From an uncultured Sulfitobacter sp. (GTDB lineage: Bacteria > Pseudomonadota > Alphaproteobacteria > Rhodobacterales > Rhodobacteraceae): 54,427 nucleotides of DNA. Below, piece after piece: positions 36,514-45,584 of the stretch. The stretch lies in assembly GCA_937138475.1 (NCBI GenBank), contig CAKZPD010000038.1, positions 1-54,427 of the forward strand. Reading direction: 5' to 3'. Under the pieces are notes generated by a model. The model was not told the origin of the DNA. It worked only from the letters and a program-made list of their open reading frames with translations, and did not search any database. Each line of letters opens with the position of its first letter. Position 1 is the stretch's first letter. A program made the translations under genes and the position numbers.

Positions 36514-36524
36514 ATTGTTTTAAA

Positions 36525-37757
36525 TCAAGCTTTCCACCAGCGACGTGGCTCAACGTTTTCGGCCAGGGTGTCTTTGGGGATCTCGCGCGCGATGTCATAG
36601 ATTTCCTGATAGGTATCAATGCCACCGGCCCAACCGTTGATCCGCTCGCGCCATTGCTCCCAAAGCTGGGGCTGGAATTCAGGCGAACACATTTCCTCGG
36701 CCATTTTCAATTGATCATCGGCAAGGAAGGCATTGCGCACGTTGTTTTGCGCAAAGATCGTGCCCGGCAACTGCGGATCGGAATGACCAACCGTATTCAC
36801 CAGCGCGGCCTCGTTTGCGGCCTGCACATGCACCTGCGCCAGATAGGACGATTCCATCACCGCGTCTTGCAGATATCCGTCAAGGCTGTCGAACACCGCC
36901 GCAGACATCGACGTGTGCTCTGTTCCGCAGAAGAACTTGAGATCAACCGATTGGGACACAACGGGCGACATGTTGGCATAAGCAACCGCCGAGGCCCAGG
37001 TTTCGGCACCGTCAATCAGGCCCTGCTTGAGACCATCCAGCGTCTCCTCCCAGGCGACGGGCACCGGATTGAGGTTCAGCGCCTGCATGGCAATCCGCCC
37101 CAGCTGCGTTCCGGTCACACGGTTCTTGGTGCCGAACAGCTGTTCGATCTTGGTCACGGTCGGCTTGTCTTCCCAGCCCAGACCCAGCTGAATCCCGCGC
37201 AATTCACAGTGGCTGAACAAGAATTTCAGCCCGTGACGCTTTTCAAGCGGTTCGCGCAGGATGCGCTGCGATTCGGGGGAATACAGGAAATGATACTGGG
37301 CCGCCCGCGATGGGAACATATAGGCATAATCCAATACGTTCAGATAGGGCGCGCCACCGGCCGAGTTTTGCGTCGATGCCGCATAGATATCAACGATGCC
37401 CTGCTGGGTTTTCTCAACGCAGGATGTCTGGCCGCAAATCTGGTTGTCGCCGATGAATTCAACGCGGATTTCACCGTCTGTGCGGCTTTCCAGATCGCGG
37501 GCAAATTCCAACGCGCCGGCACGTTCGATCAACAAGTTCCGTGCATTAAACCCAGCCGCCCCGAATTTGAGCGTATGTTTCGCAGGTTTTGCAAAACGCT
37601 TGTCATAGGTCGATTCAGCCGCCTGCGCCAGGTTTGACAGGCTCATGGCCCCGCCAAAGCTTCCGGCCGCCAGCAGGGTTGAACTTAACCCATATTGCCC
37701 GGCCAACCTGAACACATCGCGGCGCGATATGCCTTTTAATTTGTCCTGAATACTCAC
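36525..37757 (-). CDS. dctP: TRAP transporter substrate-binding protein (DctP), Tat-exported
   Basis: 410 residues from a GTG at 37757, eight bases after GGAGG. A GTG two codons upstream (37763) is possible but too close to the ribosome site. A twin-arginine signal (SRRDVFRLAG, then a hydrophobic run ending LAQAA) indicates export of the folded protein by the Tat pathway. The mature domain is a DctP-type binder. Genomic context (Rieske oxygenase, demethylases) suggests a small betaine or carboxylate ligand, but this is inference. Confidence 0.88.
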   Translation of the reverse strand: MSIQDKLKGISRRDVFRLAGQYGLSSTLLAAGSFGGAMSLSNLAQAAESTYDKRFAKPAKHTLKFGAAGFNARNLLIERAGALEFARDLESRTDGEIRVEFIGDNQICGQTSCVEKTQQGIVDIYAASTQNSAGGAPYLNVLDYAYMFPSRAAQYHFLYSPESQRILREPLEKRHGLKFLFSHCELRGIQLGLGWEDKPTVTKIEQLFGTKNRVTGTQLGRIAMQALNLNPVPVAWEETLDGLKQGLIDGAETWASAVAYANMSPVVSQSVDLKFFCGTEHTSMSAAVFDSLDGYLQDAVMESSYLAQVHVQAANEAALVNTVGHSDPQLPGTIFAQNNVRNAFLADDQLKMAEEMCSPEFQPQLWEQWRERINGWAGGIDTYQEIYDIAREIPKDTLAENVEPRRWWKA

Positions 37758-37780
37758 TTTCACGTCCTCCCATTGCCGTG

Positions 37781-37841
37781 GTATGTAATTTATTGTCGTT
37801 TTTTGAGACTTATGGTTTCAAAAAAGACTAGTATGTAATTT
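37781..37841. promoter_or_regulatory. IclR-type operator flanked by direct repeats
   Basis: At 37799-37825 the arms TTTTTTGAGAC and GTTTCAAAAAA (one mismatch) surround a 5-bp centre TTATG. This resembles the GAAAC...GTTTC operators of KdgR/IclR-type regulators. Exact copies of GTATGTAATTT lie on both sides at 37781-37791 and 37831-37841, 50 bp apart and almost equidistant from the palindrome. The region separates the leftward TRAP operon from the rightward GMC gene, so both are probably controlled here. A -10-like TATAGA (37850-37855) serves the GMC side. Confidence 0.6.
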
Positions 37842-37886
37842 TCCTTCTGTATAGAGTTTTTTTCAAAGACCCAGAGGGAGACAGAT

Positions 37887-39488
37887 GTGAAAGCGGATTT
37901 TGTGATTGTCGGTGCGGGCAGCGCAGGTTGTGTTTTGGCCAATAGGCTAAGCGCCGATCCCCGTAACACTGTGATCTTGCTCGAAGCGGGCGGCCCGGAC
38001 ACAAATCCCTGGATTCATATTCCTGTCGGCTATTTCAAAACGATCCATAACCCCAAAGTGGACTGGTGCTATAAAACCCAGCCCGATCCTGGGCTGAACG
38101 GGCGGTCAATCGACTGGCCCCGTGGCAAAGTGCTGGGGGGGTCGTCATCGCTGAACGGGCTGCTTTATGTGCGCGGACAGCCCCAAGATTATGATCGCTG
38201 GCGGCAAATGGGCAATTCCGGATGGGGCTGGGACGATGTTCTGCCGCTGTTCAAGCGCGCCGAGAACAATGAACGCGGCGCCGATGCGTTTCATGGCGAT
38301 CAGGGGCCGCTGCGGGTCAGCAACATGCGAATTGAACGCCCGATCTGCAACGCCTGGATCGAGGCGGCGCAGCACGCCGGATACCCCTTTAACCCCGATT
38401 ACAACGCCGGCAGCCAGGAAGGGGTCGGCTTTTTCCAGCTGACGGCGCACAACGGGCGGCGTTGCTCGGCGGCGGTGGCCTATCTGAACCCGGTGAAATC
38501 ACGCCCCAATCTGAAAATCCTGACCCATGCGCAGGCGCAAAACGTGATCCTTGAGGATGGGCGGGCAACGGGTGTGCGCTTTGTTGATCGGGCGGGGCGC
38601 GTGCAAACCGTCCATGCCGGGCGCGAGGTCATCTTGTCTGGTGGCGCGATCAACTCGCCCCAGCTTTTGATGCTGTCTGGCATCGGCGATGCCGCCGAAC
38701 TGACGCAGCATGGCCTCAAAACGCATCAGAACCTGCCCGGCGTGGGCAAGAACCTGCAAGATCACCTTCAGGCGCGGTTGGTGTTCAAATGCAACGAACC
38801 CACGCTGAACGATGAGGTGCGCAGCCTGTTCAATCAGGCCCGCATCGCGCTGAAATATGCAATGACCCGGCGCGGCCCGATGGCAATGGCCGCCAGCCTG
38901 GCCACCGGGTTCATGCGCACAGGCGATCACGTCGAAACGCCCGACATTCAATTTCATGTGCAACCGCTGTCTGCGGACAGCCCCGGCAAAGGCGTCGATC
39001 CGTTTTCGGCCTTTACCATGTCTGTTTGTCAACTGCGCCCGGAAAGCAAAGGCGAAATCAAACTGGCCAGCGGCAATCCGCAGGATTACCCGCTTATTGT
39101 TCCGCGTTACCTGTCCACCGAAACAGATTGCCGAACGCTGGTGGCGGGCGTGAACATCGCCCGGACAATCGCGAAATCCCCGCCCCTTGCGGAGAAAATA
39201 TCAGAGGAATACCGCCCCGCAGCGACCCTTGATATGGATGATTACGAGGGCACGTTGGATTGGGTCCGCGACAATACCGCATCCATCTATCACCCCACCG
39301 GCACCTGCAAGATGGGGCAAGGCCCGGATTGCGTTGTCGATGCCCGGCTGAGGGTTCACGGGGTGCGCGGGTTGCGCGTTGCAGATTGTTCGATCATGCC
39401 CGAAATCGTGTCAGGCAACACCAATGCACCGGCAATCATGATCGGTGAAAAAGCCAGCGATATGATTCTTGAGGATATATCCCGCTAA
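37887..39488 (+). CDS. GMC-family oxidoreductase, choline/alcohol dehydrogenase-like
   Basis: 533 residues. N-terminal FAD-binding VGAGSAGCVLANRL (8-21) and LLEAGGP, GMC signature region GKVLGGSSSLNGL and C-terminal HPTGTCKMG and SGNTNAPAIMIG (active-site His and Asn) are intact. It oxidises an alcohol to an aldehyde with bound FAD. The GTG start at 37887 follows GAGGGAG. It is divergent from the TRAP operon and convergent with an aldehyde dehydrogenase gene, so alcohol to aldehyde to acid is plausible. True choline dehydrogenase (BetA) is possible but no betB/betI arrangement is present. Confidence 0.88.
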   Translation: MKADFVIVGAGSAGCVLANRLSADPRNTVILLEAGGPDTNPWIHIPVGYFKTIHNPKVDWCYKTQPDPGLNGRSIDWPRGKVLGGSSSLNGLLYVRGQPQDYDRWRQMGNSGWGWDDVLPLFKRAENNERGADAFHGDQGPLRVSNMRIERPICNAWIEAAQHAGYPFNPDYNAGSQEGVGFFQLTAHNGRRCSAAVAYLNPVKSRPNLKILTHAQAQNVILEDGRATGVRFVDRAGRVQTVHAGREVILSGGAINSPQLLMLSGIGDAAELTQHGLKTHQNLPGVGKNLQDHLQARLVFKCNEPTLNDEVRSLFNQARIALKYAMTRRGPMAMAASLATGFMRTGDHVETPDIQFHVQPLSADSPGKGVDPFSAFTMSVCQLRPESKGEIKLASGNPQDYPLIVPRYLSTETDCRTLVAGVNIARTIAKSPPLAEKISEEYRPAATLDMDDYEGTLDWVRDNTASIYHPTGTCKMGQGPDCVVDARLRVHGVRGLRVADCSIMPEIVSGNTNAPAIMIGEKASDMILEDISR

Positions 39489-39529
39489 CGCCGGCCGTGC
39501 CGTCGGTTGCCCCAATTCTACACCGATAG

Positions 39530-39563
39530 AACGCCGCCAGCCCGGTTTCAGGCTGGCGGCGTT
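39530..39563. terminator. Bidirectional terminator
   Basis: AACGCCGCCAGCC (39530-39542) and GGCTGGCGGCGTT (39551-39563) form a perfect 13-bp stem with an 8-nt loop between the convergent GMC and aldehyde dehydrogenase genes. A second GC-rich weak repeat follows at about 39565-39595. Confidence 0.7.
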
Positions 39564-39611
39564 ACCCCCCCCGTGGGCGGGGCGTTATGGGGCGCCAGGC
39601 GGCCTGGTGGT

Positions 39612-41066
39612 TTATCCACCAAGCTTGATGGCGATGTTTTTGGTCTGAACATAGTTCCAGAGCGCCTCGCGGCCTTTTTCGCGGCCATAGCCGGATTTCC
39701 CAAAGCCGCCAAAGGGCGTTTCAACGCCGCCGGCATACCATTCGTTTACAAAGACCTGCCCGGCCCGCAGGGATCGGGCGGCCCGCGTGGCGCGGTCCAG
39801 ATCATTGGTGAAGACGCCTGCAACCAGCCCGTAATCGGTTGAATTCGCGATCTGGATGGCCTCGGCGTCTGATTTGAAGGTCAGGATGGACAGAACGGGG
39901 CCGAAAACTTCTTGGCTGGCGATTTCGATATCCGGGGTAATATTGGCCAGGACAGTCGGTTCAAGGAACGCGCCGGGCTGGTTGGTTTGATGCCCCCCGG
40001 CGGCGATCTGTCCGCCCTGATCGGTGGCGCGTGCGATCATTGACAAGGCACGATCGCGTTGGGATGTGGACACCATGGCGCCCATGTTTGGCCCGAATTC
40101 CGTGCGGTCGATCCCCGGCCCAACCGAGAGAGAGCGGGCGACCGCTGCGGCCCGTTCGGTCAGCTCGTCCGCGCGGCTTTCGTGGACGATGACCCGGCTC
40201 ATGGCGGAACAGACCTGACCTGCATTAAAGAAAATGCCCCAGCGAATATCGTTTTCAAAGGCGTCCAAATCGGCGTCCTGATGGACGATTGCCGCGGATT
40301 TTCCGCCCAGTTCCAGAATGCTGGGCACGACGTTTTGCGCCGCCGCGGTTGCAATCGCGATGCCGGTCGGGACGGATCCGGTAAAGACGATCTGGTTGAC
40401 TTGCGGGTGGCTGGCCAATGCGTTTCCGGCCTCGTGCCCCAGACCGCAGATAACGTTGACCGCGCCTTTGGGCAGGCCCACGGCGATTGCAGCGCGGGCA
40501 AACCAGGCATTGGTCAGGGGGGTGAGTTCCGGTGATTTAATCACACAGGCATTACCGGTTGCCAGCGCCGCAGAAAGGGACCGTGCCGTCATTTCAACCG
40601 GGTAATTCCACGGAATGATTTGCGCCGAAACGCCGAAAGGTTCGTGTTCGGTCCAATCAAAATAGCCGCCGCCCAGCGGGATTGACCGGCCTTCGACGGT
40701 GCTGGCCTGATTGCCGTAATATTCAAAATAAAGCGCGGCCCCTTCGATTTCTATGTGGGATTCCCAAAGCGGTTTTCCCTGTTCGATGGTCAGAACATGG
40801 GCGATTTCGTCTTTGTGCTTGAGCAGATATTGACCCATCGCCTGCACCAGACGGCCCCTTTCGATCGGGCGCATATGGCGCAGGGCGCCGCCGCTGTGGC
40901 AGGCTTGGGCGGCCTGCACCGCCAGATCCACATCGCGGGCATCGGCCAGCGCCTGTTCCGCGATCATCTGGCCCGTTGCGGGATCCGTGACGGCGATGCG
41001 TCCTGCGCCGCCATCGACCCAAGCGCCGTCAATGTAATTTTGCCAATAGGGGGCGATCTTCGTCAT
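39612..41066 (-). CDS. NAD(P)-dependent aldehyde dehydrogenase
   Basis: 484 residues, ALDH superfamily. Catalytic Cys286 in NAGQVCSAMSR, general base Glu252 in LELGGKS and the cofactor motif FTGSVPTG are intact. It oxidises an aldehyde to the acid; betaine aldehyde, gamma-trimethylaminobutyraldehyde or similar are plausible given neighbours. It is the third gene of the leftward RpiR-Rieske-ALDH operon, 32 bp after the Rieske gene. Confidence 0.9.
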   Translation of the reverse strand: MTKIAPYWQNYIDGAWVDGGAGRIAVTDPATGQMIAEQALADARDVDLAVQAAQACHSGGALRHMRPIERGRLVQAMGQYLLKHKDEIAHVLTIEQGKPLWESHIEIEGAALYFEYYGNQASTVEGRSIPLGGGYFDWTEHEPFGVSAQIIPWNYPVEMTARSLSAALATGNACVIKSPELTPLTNAWFARAAIAVGLPKGAVNVICGLGHEAGNALASHPQVNQIVFTGSVPTGIAIATAAAQNVVPSILELGGKSAAIVHQDADLDAFENDIRWGIFFNAGQVCSAMSRVIVHESRADELTERAAAVARSLSVGPGIDRTEFGPNMGAMVSTSQRDRALSMIARATDQGGQIAAGGHQTNQPGAFLEPTVLANITPDIEIASQEVFGPVLSILTFKSDAEAIQIANSTDYGLVAGVFTNDLDRATRAARSLRAGQVFVNEWYAGGVETPFGGFGKSGYGREKGREALWNYVQTKNIAIKLGG

Positions 41067-41098
41067 GGGGAATTCCTTCGGGAGTCGTTGGTTCGCGG

Positions 41099-42181
41099 CT
41101 ATATGCCATCAACGGCTTCGCGCATCCAGCGCTGAAGGTGCATGACGGGGTGTTCTGAGTTGACGCCTCCGCAGGGGTCAATGACCAATGGGCCGGGCCG
41201 ATAGCCGCGCGACCCAAGACCCCGTTGCACAGATTCGACCAGATGGATGTCTTCTTCGACCGTTGTGGCGCGATCCTGAATGGCCAGGGCGCGGATTTTT
41301 GGATCATCCAGCCCCTCAACCGAATACCATCCCCGCCAGACCACGACATGATTGGCGTCAATCGCGCGCCAGTGATAGGTGTTCAGCACGTTTCCGGGAT
41401 AGACCTGAAAGGAAAACATCGGCCACAGGAACCAGCTTGAATATTCCAGGTGGTGGGCAAAGCCGGATTGAATGTCATAGGTCATCCGGTCCAGGCTTTG
41501 GCATTGCGTGGTGTGGCGCAGGCACATGCCTTGCGGTTGGATATCGTAGGTTTCCGGCTTGATGACCCCGTTGGAAAAGGTCGGATGGTTCAAGGAGCAG
41601 TGATAGCATTCGGAATAATTCTCGACCGAGACCTTCCAGTTGCATTTTTCCGGAATTTCAACCCATTCAAGCGGCCTAAGCTGGTCCCAATGGGGCACCC
41701 ATTCCTCAAGCTGGTGGCGGGCGCCGGGGAACCATTCCTCCATCGGGGCGGCGTCTGGATCGAGATTAACAAAGACAAACCCAAGGAATTCTTCGACTTT
41801 GACATCGGTCAGGCAAATGCTGGATTTGTCAAAACCCTCAACGGCCTTGATGTTTGGCCCTGCCCTAAGCTCTCCGCTCAGCTCGTAGGTCCAGGCGTGA
41901 TAGGGGCACACAACAACGCGTGTGCTGCCCTTGCCGTTGACCAACTGGTGGGCGCGGTGCTGGCATACATTATAGAAAGCGCGAATTTTTTCATCGCGGC
42001 CACGAATTGCAAACAGGCTTTCGCCGGCGATTTCAAAGGTGGCATAGTCTCCGGGTTTTTCCAGTTCCGAACTATGGCAGCCAAATTGCCAGCTGCGCGC
42101 CAGCAGACCCTTGGTTTCAATTTCGAACACCTGCGGGTCGGTGTAATAGCGTGCATCAAGTGACAGGGTCGGCTGCGCCAT
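41099..42181 (-). CDS. Rieske non-heme iron oxygenase, quaternary-amine demethylase-like
   Basis: 360 residues. The Rieske cluster ligands are Cys73-x-His75 and Cys92-x2-His95. The mononuclear iron motif is ENYSECYHCSLNHP with His194 and His199; Glu191 stands where the bridging acidic residue lies. A glutamate there is typical of carnitine/glycine-betaine/proline-betaine oxygenases such as CntA, GbcA and Stc2. The expected reaction is oxidative removal of an N-methyl group (or C-N cleavage) from a betaine. The ferredoxin reductase partner needed for electrons is not in the window. Starts 3 bp after rpiR. Confidence 0.88.
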   Translation of the reverse strand: MAQPTLSLDARYYTDPQVFEIETKGLLARSWQFGCHSSELEKPGDYATFEIAGESLFAIRGRDEKIRAFYNVCQHRAHQLVNGKGSTRVVVCPYHAWTYELSGELRAGPNIKAVEGFDKSSICLTDVKVEEFLGFVFVNLDPDAAPMEEWFPGARHQLEEWVPHWDQLRPLEWVEIPEKCNWKVSVENYSECYHCSLNHPTFSNGVIKPETYDIQPQGMCLRHTTQCQSLDRMTYDIQSGFAHHLEYSSWFLWPMFSFQVYPGNVLNTYHWRAIDANHVVVWRGWYSVEGLDDPKIRALAIQDRATTVEEDIHLVESVQRGLGSRGYRPGPLVIDPCGGVNSEHPVMHLQRWMREAVDGI

Positions 42182-42184
42182 ATG

Positions 42185-43066
42185 CTATCCTTCGTGATAA
42201 AGGCCAACGTCGTGGCGACGCTTGTGAAAGGTTTCAACCCGCTGGACGATTTCGTCGCTGGCGACGGCCACCACAAAGGACAACAGTGTTTCAAGCAGGG
42301 CAATTGTGCTGACCGATGAGGGAAAGAATTGTGGCGTGTCCGCAGCCAGAACAAAGCCGATATCGGCGGCGCGAATGATCGGGCTGGCGGGGCTGTCTGA
42401 CAGGGCGATAACGGTCATGCCCTGTTGCCTTGCGATTGCGACCGCCTGAACCACTTCGGCGCGATAGGGTTTGCAGGTGATCGCGATCAGCACGTCGCGA
42501 TGATCGGACCATGCCAGATCGTCAACCGGGGTTGAGCCGGCCTTTGGGATTGCATGAAACTGCACCATGCCGGTTGAGGCAAGATAGGTGAAATTCTGGG
42601 CATTAGAGTTGTTCACCCCAACCCCAAGGGTAAAGACATTGCGCGAATTCCAGATTGCGGTGGCCGCAACCTTGAGGTCATCGGCTGAAATCGTGGCAAA
42701 GGTTTCTTCGATATTGCTGAGAGCGCCCTGAACCATATCGGCATAAAGGCCGCCCAGGTCGTCAGATTTTCGGATGTCTTGCAACCATCTGGCGCGATCG
42801 GGGAAGCCGGCGGTGCCCTGACGGATGGCGTCACGGAAAGGCGCGCGGAAATCTTCGTATCCTTCGAACCCAACCTGCCGGGCCATCCGAACGACTGTAT
42901 TTGGCTTTACATTGGCGGCCTGCGCAATTTCGCGCACGGTGGAAACGCCGACGTCAAGCGGGTTTTCCAGGACATAGGTCGCGGCTTTGCGTGCCTCGGG
43001 CGTTAGATCCCCGAGTTCCTCTGCGAGCCGCTCAAGAATCGAATTTGATACATTTGTGCCATTCAT
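42185..43066 (-). CDS. RpiR/MurR-family transcriptional regulator with SIS domain
   Basis: 293 residues from the ATG at 43066; longer frames extend into the divergent gene and are rejected. The N-terminal RpiR helix-turn-helix (about 35-70; VREIAQAANVKPNTVVRMARQVG) precedes a sugar-isomerase (SIS) sensor domain (about 125-260). It heads the leftward operon and is divergent from the DMGDH-like gene with 66 bp between starts, so it probably controls both operons. Confidence 0.88.
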   Translation of the reverse strand: MNGTNVSNSILERLAEELGDLTPEARKAATYVLENPLDVGVSTVREIAQAANVKPNTVVRMARQVGFEGYEDFRAPFRDAIRQGTAGFPDRARWLQDIRKSDDLGGLYADMVQGALSNIEETFATISADDLKVAATAIWNSRNVFTLGVGVNNSNAQNFTYLASTGMVQFHAIPKAGSTPVDDLAWSDHRDVLIAITCKPYRAEVVQAVAIARQQGMTVIALSDSPASPIIRAADIGFVLAADTPQFFPSSVSTIALLETLLSFVVAVASDEIVQRVETFHKRRHDVGLYHEG

Positions 43067-43068
43067 GA

Positions 43069-43097
43069 TTGACGATGGTATATTTGTCTGATTATCA
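43069..43097 (+). promoter_or_regulatory. Promoter of the demethylase-racemase operon
   Basis: TTGACG (43069-43074) and TTATCA (43092-43097) are separated by 17 bp, a good sigma-70 pair. The expected transcription start near 43104 leaves an adequate leader for the ATG at 43133 but almost none for the ATG at 43112. ATTTGT occurs twice in the divergent region (43052-43057, 43081-43086), possible half-sites. Confidence 0.45.
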
Positions 43098-43132
43098 AGT
43101 CGAGAGGAAAAATGACTCTGAGAGGTGTTGTC

Positions 43133-45583
43133 ATGGCGCAAGATTTTCCCACCCACGCGCGGGTTGTGATTGTCGGAGGCGGCGTGATGGGCGTTGGCCT
43201 TGCGTATCATCTTGGGCATGAGGGCTGGGGGGCCGAGACGGTCCTGCTTGAAAAAGCAGAGCTGACCAGCGGCAGCACCTGGCACGCGGCGGGGCAGATA
43301 ACCCATTCCACCAGCAGCTTTGGTTTGGGCAAATGTGTGGATTACAACATTGGTTTGTATTCTGGCGGGCTTGAGGCCGAAACCGGCCAGCCGGTGACGT
43401 GGCATGGGTGTGGATCATTTCGGCTGGCCTATACCGAAGACGAAATGGATTGGCTGCGACATACCCTTTCGGTGGGGCGGTCGCTTGGCTTTAATATTGA
43501 ACTGGTGGGGCCGGACAGGATTGCGCAGCTGCATCCCTTTTACAATCTGGATGGGGTTTTGGGCGCGCTGCATACGCCGGATGATGGGCATGTCGATCCA
43601 ACGAACGTGACCATGGCGATGGCCGCAGGGGCGCGTCAAAAGGGGGTGCGGATTATCCGCCACTGCCGCGCCACAAATATCACGCAGGCCCCCAGCGGCG
43701 AATGGATCGTCGAGACCGAAAAGGGCACCATAACCTGCGAGCATGTCGTGAACGCGGGGGGAACCTATGCGCGGCAGATGGGCGAATGGTCGGGCTTGCA
43801 GCTGCCTATGACGTCGATGACCCATCATTATTTCGTGACAGAGCCCGTTCCAGAGTTTGCCGGGCTTGACCGCGAATTGCCGGTGATCCGCGATGATCGC
43901 AAGGTGTCCGGTTACATCCGGATGGAGCAGCAGCGCGGGTTAATTGGAATTTACGAAAAGCAAAATCCAAACTCTGTTTGGCATGATCACTGTCCGTGGG
44001 ATTATGAAAACTGGTTGTTTGATGCTGATTATGATCGGGTCATGCCGTGGCTTGAGGAAAGCCTGAACCGGATGCCGATCTTTGCAAATCTTGGTATTCA
44101 GCGCGAGGTGCATGGCGCCATCAGCCATCCCCCTGACGGGAACCCGTTGATTGGTCCGGCGCCGGGTGTGCGCAATTACTGGTGTTGCTGTGGCACTCAG
44201 ATCGGCATCGGCTGGGGGCCGGGTTTGACCCGCGAATTGGCACGGTGGATGGTGCATGGGGCGGCCGATATTTCAATGCGCGAATATGATCCGCGCCGGT
44301 TCGGGGCCTATGCGAACAAGCCATGGCAGGTCACCAAGGCCGAAGAGGATTATTGCCTGCGCCACGAAATCCCTTTTCCGCATTTCAATCGCCTGGCCGG
44401 TCGGCCGATCAAGCCGTCCCCCCTGCACGCGCTGCTTAGATCCCGCGGGGCCGTTCACGAAGAGGTCTACGGCTTTGAGCGCCCCCGCTGGTTTGCGCGA
44501 AACGGTGTTGCACAGCACGATCATTATTCGTTCCGGCGCAACGTGGTGCATGACATGGTCGCCCACGAGGTCAAGGCCGTGCGCGAAGCCGTGGGCATCA
44601 TGGATGTGACCGCCTTTGCCAAGGTAGAGGTATCTGGTCCGGGGGGCTATGCGCTTTTGGATCGGTTGACCGCGAATGCCATGCCGCAGAAAACCGGATC
44701 AATCGCCCTGACGCATATGTTGAACCGGCGCGGCCGGATCGAGCTGGAAACAACAATCGCCCGTCTTGGGGATGACCGCTTTTATCTGGTTTGCGCTGCG
44801 TTTTTTGAACAGCGGCTTTTGGACCACCTGCACCAGAACCTTGATGGCGAGGATGTCAGCATTGCCGCCCTGTCGGATCAGTGGTCGGCCCTTTCCCTGA
44901 ATGGGCCAAAGTCGCGGCATGTCCTGGCGGCCTGCACGGATGCGGATTTGTCCAACGCAGGTTTCCGCTGGCTGTCTGCGCAGGAAATCACCGTTGCAGG
45001 CCACAAGGTCTGGGCGATGCGCATGTCCTATGCCGGTGAGCTGGGGTGGGAGCTGCACATGCCCAATCAGGCCTGCCTTGAGGTTTATTCCGCCCTTTGG
45101 GCCGCCGGTGAACGCCATGGCATCGAAAACTATGGATCTTTTGCGATGAACGTGATGCGCATGGAAAAGGCGTTCAAAGGCGCGGGCGAGCTGACCAATG
45201 AGGTAACGCCGGCCGAGGCGGATGTTTTGCGGTTTGTGCGCAAAGACAAAGATTATCTGGGCAAGCAGCCTGATCAAGCGCAGCTGCCATGGGTTTGTGC
45301 CTATCTTGAGATTGAACCAGACGGCATTGTGGATGGCCACGGCGGCGAGGCGGTCTTGCTGGGCGGGCAGGTTGTCGGATCGACGGCATCGGTGGCCTTT
45401 GGCCATACGGTCGGCAAGATCTTGGCCTTTGCCTATGTCAAGCCGCACGCTGCCACGCCGGAAACCCGGTTGCAGGTGGTTATTCATGGTGTCCCAAGGG
45501 CCGCCCGTGTCCTGTCTGGGCCGGCATACGATCCGCAAAGCCTGCTGCCCCGCGCAGATTGTTGTAAAAAGAATGAGGTGTAA
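43133..45583 (+). CDS. Dimethylglycine/sarcosine dehydrogenase-like FAD protein with GcvT domain
   Basis: 816 residues. An N-terminal D-amino-acid-oxidase-type FAD domain (VVIVGGGVMGVGLAYHL; STWHAAG with the His that carries covalent FAD in DMGDH relatives) covers about 1-380. An FAO-type middle domain and a C-terminal GcvT-like folate-binding domain (about 430-800) follow. Known relatives demethylate N-methyl amino acids and pass the one-carbon unit to tetrahydrofolate. The ATG at 43133 has GAGAGG at good spacing; the in-frame ATG at 43112 is an alternative. First gene of a seven-gene coupled operon; it probably removes the methyl left after the Rieske step. Confidence 0.88.
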   Translation: MAQDFPTHARVVIVGGGVMGVGLAYHLGHEGWGAETVLLEKAELTSGSTWHAAGQITHSTSSFGLGKCVDYNIGLYSGGLEAETGQPVTWHGCGSFRLAYTEDEMDWLRHTLSVGRSLGFNIELVGPDRIAQLHPFYNLDGVLGALHTPDDGHVDPTNVTMAMAAGARQKGVRIIRHCRATNITQAPSGEWIVETEKGTITCEHVVNAGGTYARQMGEWSGLQLPMTSMTHHYFVTEPVPEFAGLDRELPVIRDDRKVSGYIRMEQQRGLIGIYEKQNPNSVWHDHCPWDYENWLFDADYDRVMPWLEESLNRMPIFANLGIQREVHGAISHPPDGNPLIGPAPGVRNYWCCCGTQIGIGWGPGLTRELARWMVHGAADISMREYDPRRFGAYANKPWQVTKAEEDYCLRHEIPFPHFNRLAGRPIKPSPLHALLRSRGAVHEEVYGFERPRWFARNGVAQHDHYSFRRNVVHDMVAHEVKAVREAVGIMDVTAFAKVEVSGPGGYALLDRLTANAMPQKTGSIALTHMLNRRGRIELETTIARLGDDRFYLVCAAFFEQRLLDHLHQNLDGEDVSIAALSDQWSALSLNGPKSRHVLAACTDADLSNAGFRWLSAQEITVAGHKVWAMRMSYAGELGWELHMPNQACLEVYSALWAAGERHGIENYGSFAMNVMRMEKAFKGAGELTNEVTPAEADVLRFVRKDKDYLGKQPDQAQLPWVCAYLEIEPDGIVDGHGGEAVLLGGQVVGSTASVAFGHTVGKILAFAYVKPHAATPETRLQVVIHGVPRAARVLSGPAYDPQSLLPRADCCKKNEV

Positions 45584-45584
45584 A

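Noticed and set aside
36207..37637. Long open frame (476 codons) on the + strand
   Set aside because: It is antisense to dctP and dctQ and spans the intergenic stem-loop. It shows no family signature and has the His/Arg/Gln-rich composition typical of antisense frames in GC-rich DNA.
37887..41066. Classical betA-betB choline operon
   Set aside because: The GMC and ALDH genes are convergent with a terminator between them and there is no betI or betT; the substrates could be other alcohols and aldehydes.
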